A DNA stretch of 20,925 nucleotides from Alistipes sp. CAG:514 (lineage in GTDB: Bacteria > Bacteroidota > Bacteroidia > Bacteroidales > UBA932): NCBI GenBank assembly GCA_000431015.1, contig HF986035.1:48283-69207 (forward strand), in the 5' to 3' direction. The notes under the pieces were generated by a model. It was not told where the DNA came from. It saw only the letters and a program-made list of their open reading frames with translations, and did not search any database. A program made the position numbers and the translations under genes. Positions 1-7,889 of the stretch are shown piece after piece (the first letter of the stretch is position 1; the number at the start of each line of letters is the position of its first letter).

Positions 1-1
1 T

Positions 2-1234
2 TGTTATACTGTCACTGATAATGACAATAAAAAAGTTAAGACCGTGTCTTCCCGGAATTCTGAAACGGGAGAATGGACGATGAGTGTTCCGTATGGGCCA
101 AGCTCTGGTGGGAAGGCCGGCAAGATTGACTTCAGAATGTGGTATGATTATTACATGGGTGATATTAGAGTTCTTGACAACTCCTTGGAGAAGATATCCT
201 TCAAGTGGGCCTATCCTTATTATTTCCTTAAGGATGCCACACGTATGTTTTTCAACTGTACCAATCTGAAGGAAGCCGACTTGAGTGGTTTGGCATCCGA
301 TAATGTCACAAGCATGGACGAGATGTTTATCGGCTGTACCAAACTTGAGGTTGTCAATCTGTGGAACACGCACAAGGCTAATTTCATGGAAAATGTGACG
401 AAAACGCAGAAGATGTTCCAAGGCTGCTCAAGCCTGAATAAGTTGACCCTCCCGAGGAAGGTCAAAACAGAAAAACTTGAGTCAATGTTTGGCATGTTCG
501 ATGGTTGCTCATCGCTGACCGCTCTTGATCTGTCAGCTTGGAATCTGAATAATGTGATAAATATGGAGTCATTGTTCAAGAATTGTTCTGGCCTGACGAG
601 TGTTGCTTTGCCGAAAGTGACCTCGAAGAAGATTCAATATATGCAAAGAATGTTTAGCGGCTGCTCTTCTTTGACAAGCATAGACCTTTCCGGCTGGAAT
701 GTGGAGAATGTGACAGAGATGGGAGATCTGTTCTATGGCTGTTCCAACTTAAAAGATCTCGACTTGTCCGGTTGGGCTCCGAGAAGTCTGACAAAAATCT
801 CTAGGATGTTCTTAAATTGCACAAGTCTGGAAAGCATCAACCTGTCTGGCTGGAATTTGGAGAATATGACAGAAATTCAGTATATGTTCTCCGGTTGCAC
901 CAGTTTGAAGACTGTTGATCTTTCCAATTGGAAAACTCCAAAGTTGTCTGTATTAGGCAGATTGATCAATGGGTGCGGGAATTTGACTTACGCCAATCTT
1001 TCCGGTTGGGATGTTTCTTCACTGTACCAAATTGATGTGTATCCATTTTCTGGCTGTGTGAATTTGGTGACTCTTGACCTGTCTGGATGGAATCTGGACA
1101 ATACAATTGTCGATAGACGCTTATTCGAGAACTGCAATAGTCTGAAGACAGTCCGGATGGTAGGTTGTTCCCAGACAACGGTCGACAAGATTAAGAAAGT
1201 CCTGCCAAGTGGAGCCACAGTCGTGACCAAGTAG
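2..1234 (+). CDS. BspA-like leucine-rich repeat surface protein (DUF285 repeats), 5' end missing
   Basis: The reading frame is open to the left edge (codons from base 2), so the GTG at 44 is not a credible start and the gene begins outside the window. Counting residues from that GTG, twelve copies of an F-x-x-C-(S/T/N)-x-L unit place their cysteines near 72, 98, 128, 155, 181, 207, 233, 259, 285, 311, 338 and 364, a repeat of about 26 residues. Most copies carry DLSGW and an NVTxM-like segment, the signature of DUF285/BspA-type repeats. Such proteins are generally surface or secreted and some bind host proteins; the role of this one is unknown. The protein ends soon after the last repeat (GATVVTK) with no visible C-terminal sorting domain, and the signal peptide must lie upstream. 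Base composition is lower in GC than the downstream genes (about 40-43% in two sampled lines against 50-57%), which may mean separate ancestry. Confidence 0.88.
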   Translation, partial: CYTVTDNDNKKVKTVSSRNSETGEWTMSVPYGPSSGGKAGKIDFRMWYDYYMGDIRVLDNSLEKISFKWAYPYYFLKDATRMFFNCTNLKEADLSGLASDNVTSMDEMFIGCTKLEVVNLWNTHKANFMENVTKTQKMFQGCSSLNKLTLPRKVKTEKLESMFGMFDGCSSLTALDLSAWNLNNVINMESLFKNCSGLTSVALPKVTSKKIQYMQRMFSGCSSLTSIDLSGWNVENVTEMGDLFYGCSNLKDLDLSGWAPRSLTKISRMFLNCTSLESINLSGWNLENMTEIQYMFSGCTSLKTVDLSNWKTPKLSVLGRLINGCGNLTYANLSGWDVSSLYQIDVYPFSGCVNLVTLDLSGWNLDNTIVDRRLFENCNSLKTVRMVGCSQTTVDKIKKVLPSGATVVTK

Positions 1235-1257
1235 GAAAGTACAACCCATAAACTCGC

Positions 1258-1288
1258 TCCGGGCTGGTTCTGACGGAATCAGTCCGGA
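1258..1288 (+). terminator. Hairpin after the BspA-like gene, probable terminator
   Basis: Thirteen pairs (1258-1270 with 1276-1288, two of them G-T wobbles) close a 5-base TGACG loop 23 bases after the stop codon. The downstream T content is moderate (TTCATTATG) rather than a clean T tract, so termination strength is uncertain. Confidence 0.5.
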
Positions 1289-1383
1289 TTCATTATGTGG
1301 ACTTGCATTCATTTTTGTATTTTTCCTCTAAAAAAACTGTTTCTTTCTTATGGGGCGGGCGTAAAAATCGCAGATTTTTTATG

Positions 1384-1391
1384 TAAGTTTG
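1384..1391 (+). promoter_or_regulatory. Bacteroidetes-type -7 box of the AraC-type regulator gene
   Basis: TAAGTTTG matches the TAnnTTTG -7 consensus and lies 22 bases before the start codon, giving a short leader. No matching TTTG -33 element is visible at the usual distance, so this may be a weak or activator-dependent promoter. Confidence 0.4.
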
Positions 1392-1413
1392 TAAAATGAT
1401 TCATTAGAAGAGA

Positions 1414-2535
1414 ATGCCAATGGACATGTACCTGCTCCTGTCTTTCGCATCTGGCGTGGCCATCACCACGCTGGCTTTCATCTTGCTTCTCGTCAGGATT
1501 GAACCGGACGAGGAAAGCCGGAAGATCCGTTTCGCAAGGGCGATACTTGCCGCAAGTTATTTTCTGCTTGCTGTCCCTGACTGGCTGAACATCTACGGAC
1601 TGAATGATTCCGAAGACATAGCCGCCGCCACGATCGTCTCGGCGTCCATTCAGTCCTTGCTGTTCACTTTCACGCTGATAACGATGATCCGGCCATCTCT
1701 CGTGACGATGCGAAGGATATTGATCAACGTGGCTCTCGTGGCCGTCGGTTCGCTCTGCTTTCTTGTCGTGGATTCGTTGGCTGGCTCGCCGATAGTCACA
1801 TGCGTGGCGGTCGCCGCTGTCATTGCCCAGCTTATTCTTTACTCGGCGTTGTTCCAAAGATGCTACAAAAAGTTTGTCAGGCAGGTCAAAGACTATTATG
1901 ATGAGGAATATGAACGGCCGCTCCGTTGGGCGAGAAACAGCTTTATCGCTGCCTTGACGGTCGGGGTGTCCGCACTGTTGTCCCTTACGGTACCGCAGCC
2001 GGTCTATAATGCCTTCATGTGCTGCTACATAGCCTTCTACGTCTGGTTCGCCAGCCGCTTCATCAACTACATCATCCGTTCTGACTACTATCTCCCTGCT
2101 GTGAAATCGTCTCCTGATGAGGCTGCCGGACTGAAATCGGATCAGGAAACGATGGTGTCGGACTCTGAATTCAACGATTCGGCGGAACTCATGAACAGGC
2201 TTAAGGCATCGTTGGATGAATATGTGGCCTTGAAGGACTACCTGAACCCTGAACGTGACAGAAACTACATCATCGAGCGTAGCGGTGTGGATCCCCGGTT
2301 CTTCCGCTGGTACTTCCAGAATGTGATGGTGCAGGACTTCCGTGTCTGGAGAGCCAACCTGAGGATCGAAGAGGCGAAGAGGATAATCATGGCAACTCCG
2401 GACGTCTCGATGAACGCTCTTGCGATGAGACTCGGCTTCGGAACGTCCCAGAATTTCTACCATCATTTCAAGAAAGTGGTCGGCCAGACCCCAACGGAGT
2501 TCATGGAAACTTGTGGGACGAATCGGCCTGAATAG
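1414..2535 (+). CDS. Membrane-anchored AraC-family transcriptional regulator
   Basis: This 373-residue protein joins an N-terminal membrane part to a C-terminal DNA-binding domain. Hydrophobic segments near residues 5-27, 43-60, 70-92, 101-120, 126-146, 175-194 and 196-216 suggest seven membrane helices. A charged linker (about 220-285) leads to an AraC-type double helix-turn-helix at about 285-366. Its second half has the family signature, including ALAMRLGFGTSQNFYHHFKK and a following GQTPTEF. It probably senses a membrane or extracytoplasmic signal and activates transcription while tethered to the inner membrane; the ligand is unknown. The start is the first ATG after the in-frame stop at 1407-1409; no Shine-Dalgarno is evident, as is common in this phylum. 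The next gene encodes a similar membrane part without the HTH, and repeated elements between the two could be its binding site. A DNA-binding regulator is well supported; the sensor role is inferred. Confidence 0.85.
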   Translation: MPMDMYLLLSFASGVAITTLAFILLLVRIEPDEESRKIRFARAILAASYFLLAVPDWLNIYGLNDSEDIAAATIVSASIQSLLFTFTLITMIRPSLVTMRRILINVALVAVGSLCFLVVDSLAGSPIVTCVAVAAVIAQLILYSALFQRCYKKFVRQVKDYYDEEYERPLRWARNSFIAALTVGVSALLSLTVPQPVYNAFMCCYIAFYVWFASRFINYIIRSDYYLPAVKSSPDEAAGLKSDQETMVSDSEFNDSAELMNRLKASLDEYVALKDYLNPERDRNYIIERSGVDPRFFRWYFQNVMVQDFRVWRANLRIEEAKRIIMATPDVSMNALAMRLGFGTSQNFYHHFKKVVGQTPTEFMETCGTNRPE

Positions 2536-2545
2536 TAAATCTGTT

Positions 2546-2600
2546 GGTAAATCACGCTTACGGGGTGGTAAATTTCATGTCTTAAAGAAATTTACCACCC
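2546..2600 (+). promoter_or_regulatory. GGTAAAT repeats and 14-bp inverted repeat, candidate operator
   Basis: GGTAAAT occurs at 2546-2552 and 2567-2573, exactly 21 bases apart, and inverted (ATTTACC) at 2590-2596. The last two lie in a perfect 14-bp inverted repeat (2563-2576 with 2587-2600, 10-base loop). The block ends 7 bases before a consensus -33 element, where an activator would bind. AraC-family half-sites are often spaced by about two helical turns. The hairpin could also terminate transcription of the regulator gene, since TTGTTTT follows. Confidence 0.5.
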
Positions 2601-2607
2601 TCATTGT

Positions 2608-2638
2608 TTTGACCTTACCGCATCGTTGAGTACTTTTG
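2608..2638 (+). promoter_or_regulatory. Consensus Bacteroidetes promoter, TTTG-N19-TACTTTTG
   Basis: The -33 element TTTG (2608-2611) and -7 box TACTTTTG (2631-2638) are separated by 19 bases, matching the Bacteroidetes housekeeping consensus. It would drive the second membrane protein gene with an untranslated leader of roughly 135 bases, which is long for this region. Confidence 0.6.
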
Positions 2639-2780
2639 TCCAACCGGAGCTTAGTGGAATTCTTGCCGAAATATTATATACTTTCATTAGACTTCCCACT
2701 GAGTAAGCGTTAAAAAATTAGTTGGCAATCAAAGATCACCAAGTTATTTTTTAAGGATTACTGAAGAGGGATTGTATTCA

Positions 2781-3539
2781 ATGATGATAACAGAAGAACA
2801 GATCTACATGGCGCTTTGCCTCACCTCCGTTGTGGTTTGCATGACGGACGCTGTTCTTCTGCTATGCATGCGCCGGTTCCTCCGGGAGATGGACAGGAGG
2901 CTCTACCGTCCTGAAAGGTACATCAGCGCGCGGATCGCCCTCGGAATCGCCTTCCTCATCATGGCGGTGATGACCACCGGACTCCTGTTCCGAGGTCTGG
3001 CCGGACCGACGGAAAAGTTCTTTTCCATCGGTAATCTTGTGATCAGTTCATCCCAGGCCCTGTTGTTCACGATAGCGTCTCTGGCCCTACTGAATTCCCG
3101 GCTGATAAGACGGGATGTCATACTCCTTAACTGCCTTCCGATCGCGCTGTTCGTCGTGGCCTACTTCATATTCATAGAGCATGAGCGGGTCGGACGCGGA
3201 ATATGTTACTGCTTTTTCACTTTCTATGTGGTGCAGCTCCTTTTCTACACGGCGGTGTTCGCGTTCGAGCGCAGGGAATATATTCATAAACTGAAAGTCA
3301 GCTGCACGGTGGAGGAGTTCGGCCAATGCCGCAACAACGGCGTGACTTGGATATTTGTCTCCGCCCTGCTCGTGGGCATCCTCGCGTTGATCTCCTATTT
3401 CTTCACCCAGTACTGGCAGCTGTCGCTCTTTGTGTTCGTCTACACGGTGTTCTACACGGCAGTGACGGTCTATTTCCTGAAATATGCCGGGAAGAGCGCC
3501 GAGATCGAGAGCATCACGGCTGATGACAGGGATTTTTAG
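2781..3539 (+). CDS. Seven-helix membrane protein, sensor-like domain without HTH
   Basis: The protein has 252 residues from the ATG at 2781. That start is preferred over an in-frame TTG at 2772 because a purine-rich GAAGAGGG ends 10 bases before it. Hydrophobic segments near 9-30, 50-70, 84-105, 112-132, 140-162, 188-208 and 212-234 suggest seven membrane helices. The layout parallels the membrane part of the upstream AraC-type regulator: both have S-x-Q-(S/A)-LLFT in the third helix, an R-R-x-I-L-x-N stretch before the fourth, and QL(I/L)xY(S/T)AxF in the fifth. The chain stops about 16 residues after the last helix, so the DNA-binding domain is absent, and I see no HTH remnant in the 82 bases that follow. 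It may be a paralogue that pairs with or titrates the regulator's sensor domain. No enzymatic motif was recognised, so the function is unknown. Confidence 0.78.
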   Translation: MMITEEQIYMALCLTSVVVCMTDAVLLLCMRRFLREMDRRLYRPERYISARIALGIAFLIMAVMTTGLLFRGLAGPTEKFFSIGNLVISSSQALLFTIASLALLNSRLIRRDVILLNCLPIALFVVAYFIFIEHERVGRGICYCFFTFYVVQLLFYTAVFAFERREYIHKLKVSCTVEEFGQCRNNGVTWIFVSALLVGILALISYFFTQYWQLSLFVFVYTVFYTAVTVYFLKYAGKSAEIESITADDRDF

Positions 3540-3559
3540 TACTCTTGATGTTTTTTTGC

Positions 3560-3567
3560 TAACTTTG
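3560..3567 (+). promoter_or_regulatory. -7 box upstream of aguB
   Basis: TAACTTTG matches TAnnTTTG exactly and lies 54 bases before the aguB start, 20 bases after the preceding stop codon. A TTG at 3545-3547 is too close to be the usual -33 element, so only the -7 part is convincing. Confidence 0.45.
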
Positions 3568-3621
3568 CAAGGTTGTGGCCGCCGAATGTGGAGGTGGCGC
3601 GACCAGTAAAGGAACATCATC

Positions 3622-4506
3622 ATGAGCATCTTGAAAGTGGGAATGGTGCAGCAGAGCTGTACGACGGACATCGAGGCGAACATCGCCAAACTTACAGAGA
3701 ACATCCGCAAGTGTGCGGCCAGTGGAGCGGAACTTGTTGTGCTTCAGGAGCTTCATAATTCTGTCTACTTCTGCCAGACCGAGGATGCCTCGCTGTGTGA
3801 CCTGGCGGAGACCATTCCGGGACCTTCCACGGAGCGTTTCGGCGCCATTGCCAGGGAACTCGGCATCGTGCTTGTCCTCTCGCTGTTTGAAAGGCGGGCT
3901 CCGGGACTTTACCACAACACGGCTGTCGTGATCGAGAAGGACGGCAGCATCGCCGGCAAGTACCGCAAGATGCATATTCCTGACGATCCTTGTTTCTACG
4001 AGAAGTTCTATTTCACGCCTGGCGATTTGGGTTTCGAGCCGATACGAACCTCGGTCGGGACTCTGGGAGTGCTGGTCTGCTGGGATCAGTGGTACCCTGA
4101 GGCAGCAAGGCTCATGGCCCTGAACGGTGCACAGTTGCTGATCTATCCTACCGCCATCGGTGGGGTCGGCACGGATTCCAAGGAGGAGCAGCAGACCCAG
4201 AGGCAGGCCTGGCAGCTTGTCCAGAGGGGGCATTCCGTCGCCAACGGCCTGCCGGTCATCACCGTGAACCGTGTGGGTCACGAGGAGGATCCTTCCGGCA
4301 GCACGATTGGACTTGATTTCTGGGGATATTCCTTCGCCACGGGGCCGCAGGGGGAGATCCTTGCGCAGTTCGGCACCGATGAGGAGGGCGTGAAGGTTGT
4401 GGACATCGACCTGGAGCGCACTGAATATGTCCGCCGTGGCTGGCCGTTCCTTCGTGACCGCCGCATAGACGCCTACGATCCGATACTTCTTCGCTACGGC
4501 AAGTAG
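3622..4506 (+). CDS. aguB: N-carbamoylputrescine amidohydrolase
   Basis: A 294-residue nitrilase-superfamily enzyme. It hydrolyses N-carbamoylputrescine to putrescine, CO2 and ammonia, the last step of the agmatine deiminase route to putrescine, in the cytoplasm. The catalytic triad is visible: Glu43 (LQELHN), Lys116 (YRKMHIPDD) and Cys153 (VCWDQWYPE). The CWDQWYPE context, the YPTAIG segment and the length fit AguB rather than other nitrilase-family amidases. The ATG is preceded by AAAGGA with 8 bases spacing. The usual partner, agmatine deiminase (aguA), is not in the window, so it must lie elsewhere or the substrate comes from another route. The gene appears monocistronic, with its own -7 box and a weak terminator at its stop codon. 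Confidence 0.9.
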   Translation: MSILKVGMVQQSCTTDIEANIAKLTENIRKCAASGAELVVLQELHNSVYFCQTEDASLCDLAETIPGPSTERFGAIARELGIVLVLSLFERRAPGLYHNTAVVIEKDGSIAGKYRKMHIPDDPCFYEKFYFTPGDLGFEPIRTSVGTLGVLVCWDQWYPEAARLMALNGAQLLIYPTAIGGVGTDSKEEQQTQRQAWQLVQRGHSVANGLPVITVNRVGHEEDPSGSTIGLDFWGYSFATGPQGEILAQFGTDEEGVKVVDIDLERTEYVRRGWPFLRDRRIDAYDPILLRYGK

Positions 4507-4521
4507 CATTACCTTTTTTTT
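4493..4521 (+). terminator. Weak terminator at the end of aguB
   Basis: GCTAC (4493-4497) pairs with GTAGC (4503-4507) across a GGCAA loop and overlaps the stop codon. A run of eight T starts at 4514. The 6-base gap between stem and T run and the short stem make it a weak candidate. Confidence 0.4.
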
Positions 4522-4575
4522 AGGATTGATTAATACCCTTCGAGTGGCAGGAATTGCCGGAAATGTTGCCAGAGA

Positions 4576-4589
4576 GTGTCGCGCGACAC
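4576..4589. promoter_or_regulatory. 14-bp perfect palindrome upstream of the SusC/SusD operon
   Basis: GTGTCGCGCGACAC is a perfect dyad about 75 bases upstream of the operon's -33 element. It is GC-rich within an AT-rich intergenic region and has no T tract, so a protein-binding operator is more likely than a terminator. GGCA/TGCC elements at about 4545-4575 form a second, weaker dyad next to it. Confidence 0.4.
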
Positions 4590-4662
4590 CCTTGTGTGGC
4601 GGTATGGTTCGTAATAGACCAAGGTTTTCTCCAAAATACCAAGAAATAGGGATGCGGCCGGG

Positions 4663-4693
4663 TTGTTTCTGAATATTAATTTACATATATTTG
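4663..4693 (+). promoter_or_regulatory. Promoter of the SusC/SusD operon, TTG-N20-TATATTTG
   Basis: TTG at 4663-4665 and TATATTTG at 4686-4693 are separated by 20 bases, a good match to the Bacteroidetes -33/-7 consensus. The leader to the susC-like start is about 80 bases. No comparable promoter was seen before the later genes of the cluster. Confidence 0.65.
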
Positions 4694-4778
4694 CCGACCT
4701 ACGAAGTTGAGAGGCCTTTTACATTTTTCTGCAAGTCTATGAAAGGGGTGATCAACGAATTTTTATTCATCTTATTCA

Positions 4779-7700
4779 ATGTTTATGGAATCAGGTAAAT
4801 TGACGAAGAAAGCCGGCTATCGGCTTAGGACTCTGGTTCTTTCCTTGTGCGCCATAGTGGCTGTCACAGGGTTCGCGGATTCGGCACTGGCCCAGAACAA
4901 TCAGGGCAAGAGCGCTTCCGGAACCTCGGGCAACCCACGGATCACCGTCAAGGGACGGATTACGGACGACCACGATGAGCCGCTCCCGGGAGCCAATGTG
5001 CTCGTCAAGGGCACATCTGTCGGAACCTCCGCCGATGCGGACGGTAATTATTCACTCACTTTTCAGAGAAGCCCCGGCAAGTCGGACATCCTGATATATT
5101 CATTCATCGGAACAGAGTCCAAGGAGTTTAATGTCAGCACCTCGACGAGACTTAACGTGCAGCTGAAGACCTCCAGCCTCGATGCTGTGGTGGTCAATGG
5201 ATTTTACACCCAGACGAAGGAAACCTTCACAGGCGCGGCCACTACGATAAGCGGCGACCAGTTGGTGGCTGTGTCATCGACCAACCTGATGCAGAGTCTT
5301 GCCTCCCTTACCCCGGGCATGGTGCTGGTGGAGAACAACAGCGCGGGATCCAACCCGAACGCTGTGCCGTCCATCCTTATCCGTGGATCCAACACCTTGA
5401 TTTCCAATGAGAGCGAGGAGGGTGTGAACAACCCTCTCATCGTGCTGGACGGTGTGGAGATCAGCATCCAGGAACTCTACGACCTTGACATGTTCGACAT
5501 CGAGAGAATCGATGTGCTGAAGGATGCATCCGCCACCATCCTCTATGGTGAGAAGGGAGCCAACGGTGTCATCGTCGTCGAGAGAAAACGCTCGGAGGAA
5601 GGAAAACTCAGGCTCAGCTACAACTTCGTGCCGAGGTTCAGCGTGCCGGATCTCAGCTCCTTCAACCTTTGTAGTCCCGCTGAAAAACTTGAGATAGAAA
5701 GGCTTGCGGGAAAGTATGACACGGCTGACGGCTCCATGGACGAGGCCTACGACTACAAGCTTCAGCTTATCCGCAAGGGTGTCAATCCGGACTGGCTCCA
5801 CGCTCCGCTGCGCGTGCCGTTCAGTCACACCCATTCCCTGGCGCTCAGCTCCAGGGGCGAGAAGCTGGAGTTTCGGGCGAACGCCAACTTCGGAGACACT
5901 TACGGAGTCATGAAGGCCGACAACAGAAGGAATCTGGGTCTTAACTTCAGCATCAACTACCACCTCCGCAACAAGCTGACCCTTTCCTACAAGAACAGCT
6001 TCTCCCTGAACAAGAGTGTTGATTCTCCGTACGGAAGCTACACCCAGTACTCCAGGATGAATCCGTACAACCCGATGACGGACGAGGACGGCAACTACAT
6101 CAAGAGCTACTATTTCAATCCGCTCAGCACTTCGTCCTACAAGACGGCCAACCCTCTGTACGACGCCACGCTCTCAAGTTTCGGAAAGAGCCAGAACCAG
6201 TCGTGGACCAACTCGCTTTCAGGTAGATGGAACATCACCAAGGAACTCTATGTCACCGGTCAGGCCAATCTTGGACTTTCCTGGAGCAAGGCCGACACCT
6301 ACGAGTCTCCGGATATGGCGAAATACGAGAACAGCAAGCTGGCTGACAAGGGACGCTACAGCCTCTCGACCGGTAACGGCCTGAGTACTGACGGCAAGCT
6401 TGTTGTCAACTATGGTAAGTCATTGGACACCAGGGGTTCGATGTTCAGGGTCAGCGCCGGTGGCAACATCCAGTACAGCCGCCGGCAGAATGCCTCTTTC
6501 CTTGCGAAGGGATTCATCAAGGACGAACTTTCCGACCTGTCCTTCGCGCTGACCTACCCTTCCGGACATCCGACCGGATCCGACAGGGTAGCCACCGCGG
6601 TGGGTTTCTTCGTCAACGCCAACTTCAGCCTTTGGAACAGGTATTTCGTGGACGGATCCTACAGGACTTCCGGCTCCTCGAAGTTCGGCTCCAACAACAG
6701 TTTCGCCCCGTTCTGGGCGCTGGGAGCAGGTTGGCACCTCCACAACGAGAGGTTCATCAAGGAAAACCTTCCTTGGGTCAACACCTTGACATTCAGGTAC
6801 TCTCTTGGCTACACGGGAAGCGTCTCGTTTGACTACTACCAGGCCAAGACCGTCTACCAGTACGACTCCAAGTACCAGTATGTCTCCGGTATCGGAGCGT
6901 TGCCGAAGCAGATGGGCAACCCTGACCTGAAATGGCAGAGGACCCTGAACAACAACTTCGGCCTGACGGCGGCCTTCCTTGACAGCCGTTTCAACCTTTC
7001 GTTCGATTTCTATTCCAACACGACCTACGACATGCTGATGTCCGTCAATCTGCCGCCTTCTGTCGGCACGACATCAATGAACGTGAACTTCGGCCAGCTC
7101 AACAACAAAGGTCTCGACCTTTCGCTTTCCGCCCAGATCATCCGCAACAAGGACTGGTTCTGGAGCATGACGCTGACCGGCGGCCATGTCATGGACCAGA
7201 TCCGCAAGATCTCCCAGGGTCTCAAGAATGACATCGACAACCCTTACGATTCCTCCAAGCCGAAGATCCTCTTCGTGGAGGGCGGATCCCAGTACGATAT
7301 CTACGCGATGCGCTCGGCGGGAATCGACCCTGCCACCGGAAAGGAGATATTCATCAAGAAGAACGGTGAGTATACCTTCAAATACGACGAGAACGAGAGA
7401 GTGGCTGTCGGAAACACGAACCCTATCCTTCAGGGCTCATGGATGAACACCGTCAGGTACAAGGGTTTCTCCATCAGTCTGGCCACTTCCTACACTTTCG
7501 GCTCGGACTACTACAACTCGACCCTGAAGAACAAGGTGGAGAACATCGACCTTGACTACAACGTGGACCGCAGGGTGTTCACCGACAGGTGGAAGCAGCC
7601 TGGCGACCACACCCGTTTCCTTGGAATCGGCACATCCAGCAGTTCTTCCCAGTACTCCGAAAGATTCGTTGAGAAGCGTAACGAGCTGTACATCTCCAGC

Positions 7701-7874
7701 ATTCAGGTGATGTACGACTTCGCTCCGAAGGCGATCACGAGGCTCGGTCTCCGCAAACTTGCGATAGGCTTCGGACTGTCTGACATAGCGCACATCTCCA
7801 CCGTCAAGTTCGAGAGGGGAACCGATTATCCTTACTGCCGCGGAATCAACCTGATTTTCCGCCCGACATTCTAA
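4779..7874 (+). CDS. SusC/RagA-family TonB-linked outer membrane transporter
   Basis: A 1031-residue TonB-dependent transporter. A signal peptide with a long basic n-region ends near Ala38 (SALA|Q). A carboxypeptidase-regulatory-like beta domain follows at about 52-130 (VKGRITDDHDEPLPGANV), then the SusC-type TonB box region (LDAVVVNGFY), the plug with PLIVLDGVEI, IERIDVLKDASA and YGEKGANGV, and a long beta-barrel ending in Phe (FRPTF), as expected for an outer-membrane barrel. There is no N-terminal STN signalling domain, so regulation through an anti-sigma/ECF pair is unlikely. It should form a pedal-bin complex with the SusD protein encoded next and import oligomers into the periplasm with TonB energy. 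The accessory lipoproteins and protease encoded downstream favour peptides rather than glycans; no glycoside hydrolase or polysaccharide lyase is present. The start could also be the ATG at 4785. Confidence 0.95.
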   Translation: MFMESGKLTKKAGYRLRTLVLSLCAIVAVTGFADSALAQNNQGKSASGTSGNPRITVKGRITDDHDEPLPGANVLVKGTSVGTSADADGNYSLTFQRSPGKSDILIYSFIGTESKEFNVSTSTRLNVQLKTSSLDAVVVNGFYTQTKETFTGAATTISGDQLVAVSSTNLMQSLASLTPGMVLVENNSAGSNPNAVPSILIRGSNTLISNESEEGVNNPLIVLDGVEISIQELYDLDMFDIERIDVLKDASATILYGEKGANGVIVVERKRSEEGKLRLSYNFVPRFSVPDLSSFNLCSPAEKLEIERLAGKYDTADGSMDEAYDYKLQLIRKGVNPDWLHAPLRVPFSHTHSLALSSRGEKLEFRANANFGDTYGVMKADNRRNLGLNFSINYHLRNKLTLSYKNSFSLNKSVDSPYGSYTQYSRMNPYNPMTDEDGNYIKSYYFNPLSTSSYKTANPLYDATLSSFGKSQNQSWTNSLSGRWNITKELYVTGQANLGLSWSKADTYESPDMAKYENSKLADKGRYSLSTGNGLSTDGKLVVNYGKSLDTRGSMFRVSAGGNIQYSRRQNASFLAKGFIKDELSDLSFALTYPSGHPTGSDRVATAVGFFVNANFSLWNRYFVDGSYRTSGSSKFGSNNSFAPFWALGAGWHLHNERFIKENLPWVNTLTFRYSLGYTGSVSFDYYQAKTVYQYDSKYQYVSGIGALPKQMGNPDLKWQRTLNNNFGLTAAFLDSRFNLSFDFYSNTTYDMLMSVNLPPSVGTTSMNVNFGQLNNKGLDLSLSAQIIRNKDWFWSMTLTGGHVMDQIRKISQGLKNDIDNPYDSSKPKILFVEGGSQYDIYAMRSAGIDPATGKEIFIKKNGEYTFKYDENERVAVGNTNPILQGSWMNTVRYKGFSISLATSYTFGSDYYNSTLKNKVENIDLDYNVDRRVFTDRWKQPGDHTRFLGIGTSSSSSQYSERFVEKRNELYISSIQVMYDFAPKAITRLGLRKLAIGFGLSDIAHISTVKFERGTDYPYCRGINLIFRPTF

Positions 7875-7889
7875 TAAGGAGGACAGACA

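Noticed and set aside
44..46. GTG as start codon of the BspA-like gene
   Set aside because: The frame continues without a stop to base 2, and no signal peptide follows this GTG, so the real start is outside the window.
240..1140. Regularly spaced repeats that might be a CRISPR array
   Set aside because: The period is about 78 bases, repeats are degenerate at DNA level and in phase with a coding frame; they are protein repeats.
1348..2466. Long minus-strand frame of 372 codons
   Set aside because: It is the antisense of the AraC-type regulator, rich in His and Arg, with no recognisable domain.
2772..2774. TTG start for the second membrane protein
   Set aside because: The purine-rich site is directly adjacent to it, whereas the ATG at 2781 has workable spacing.
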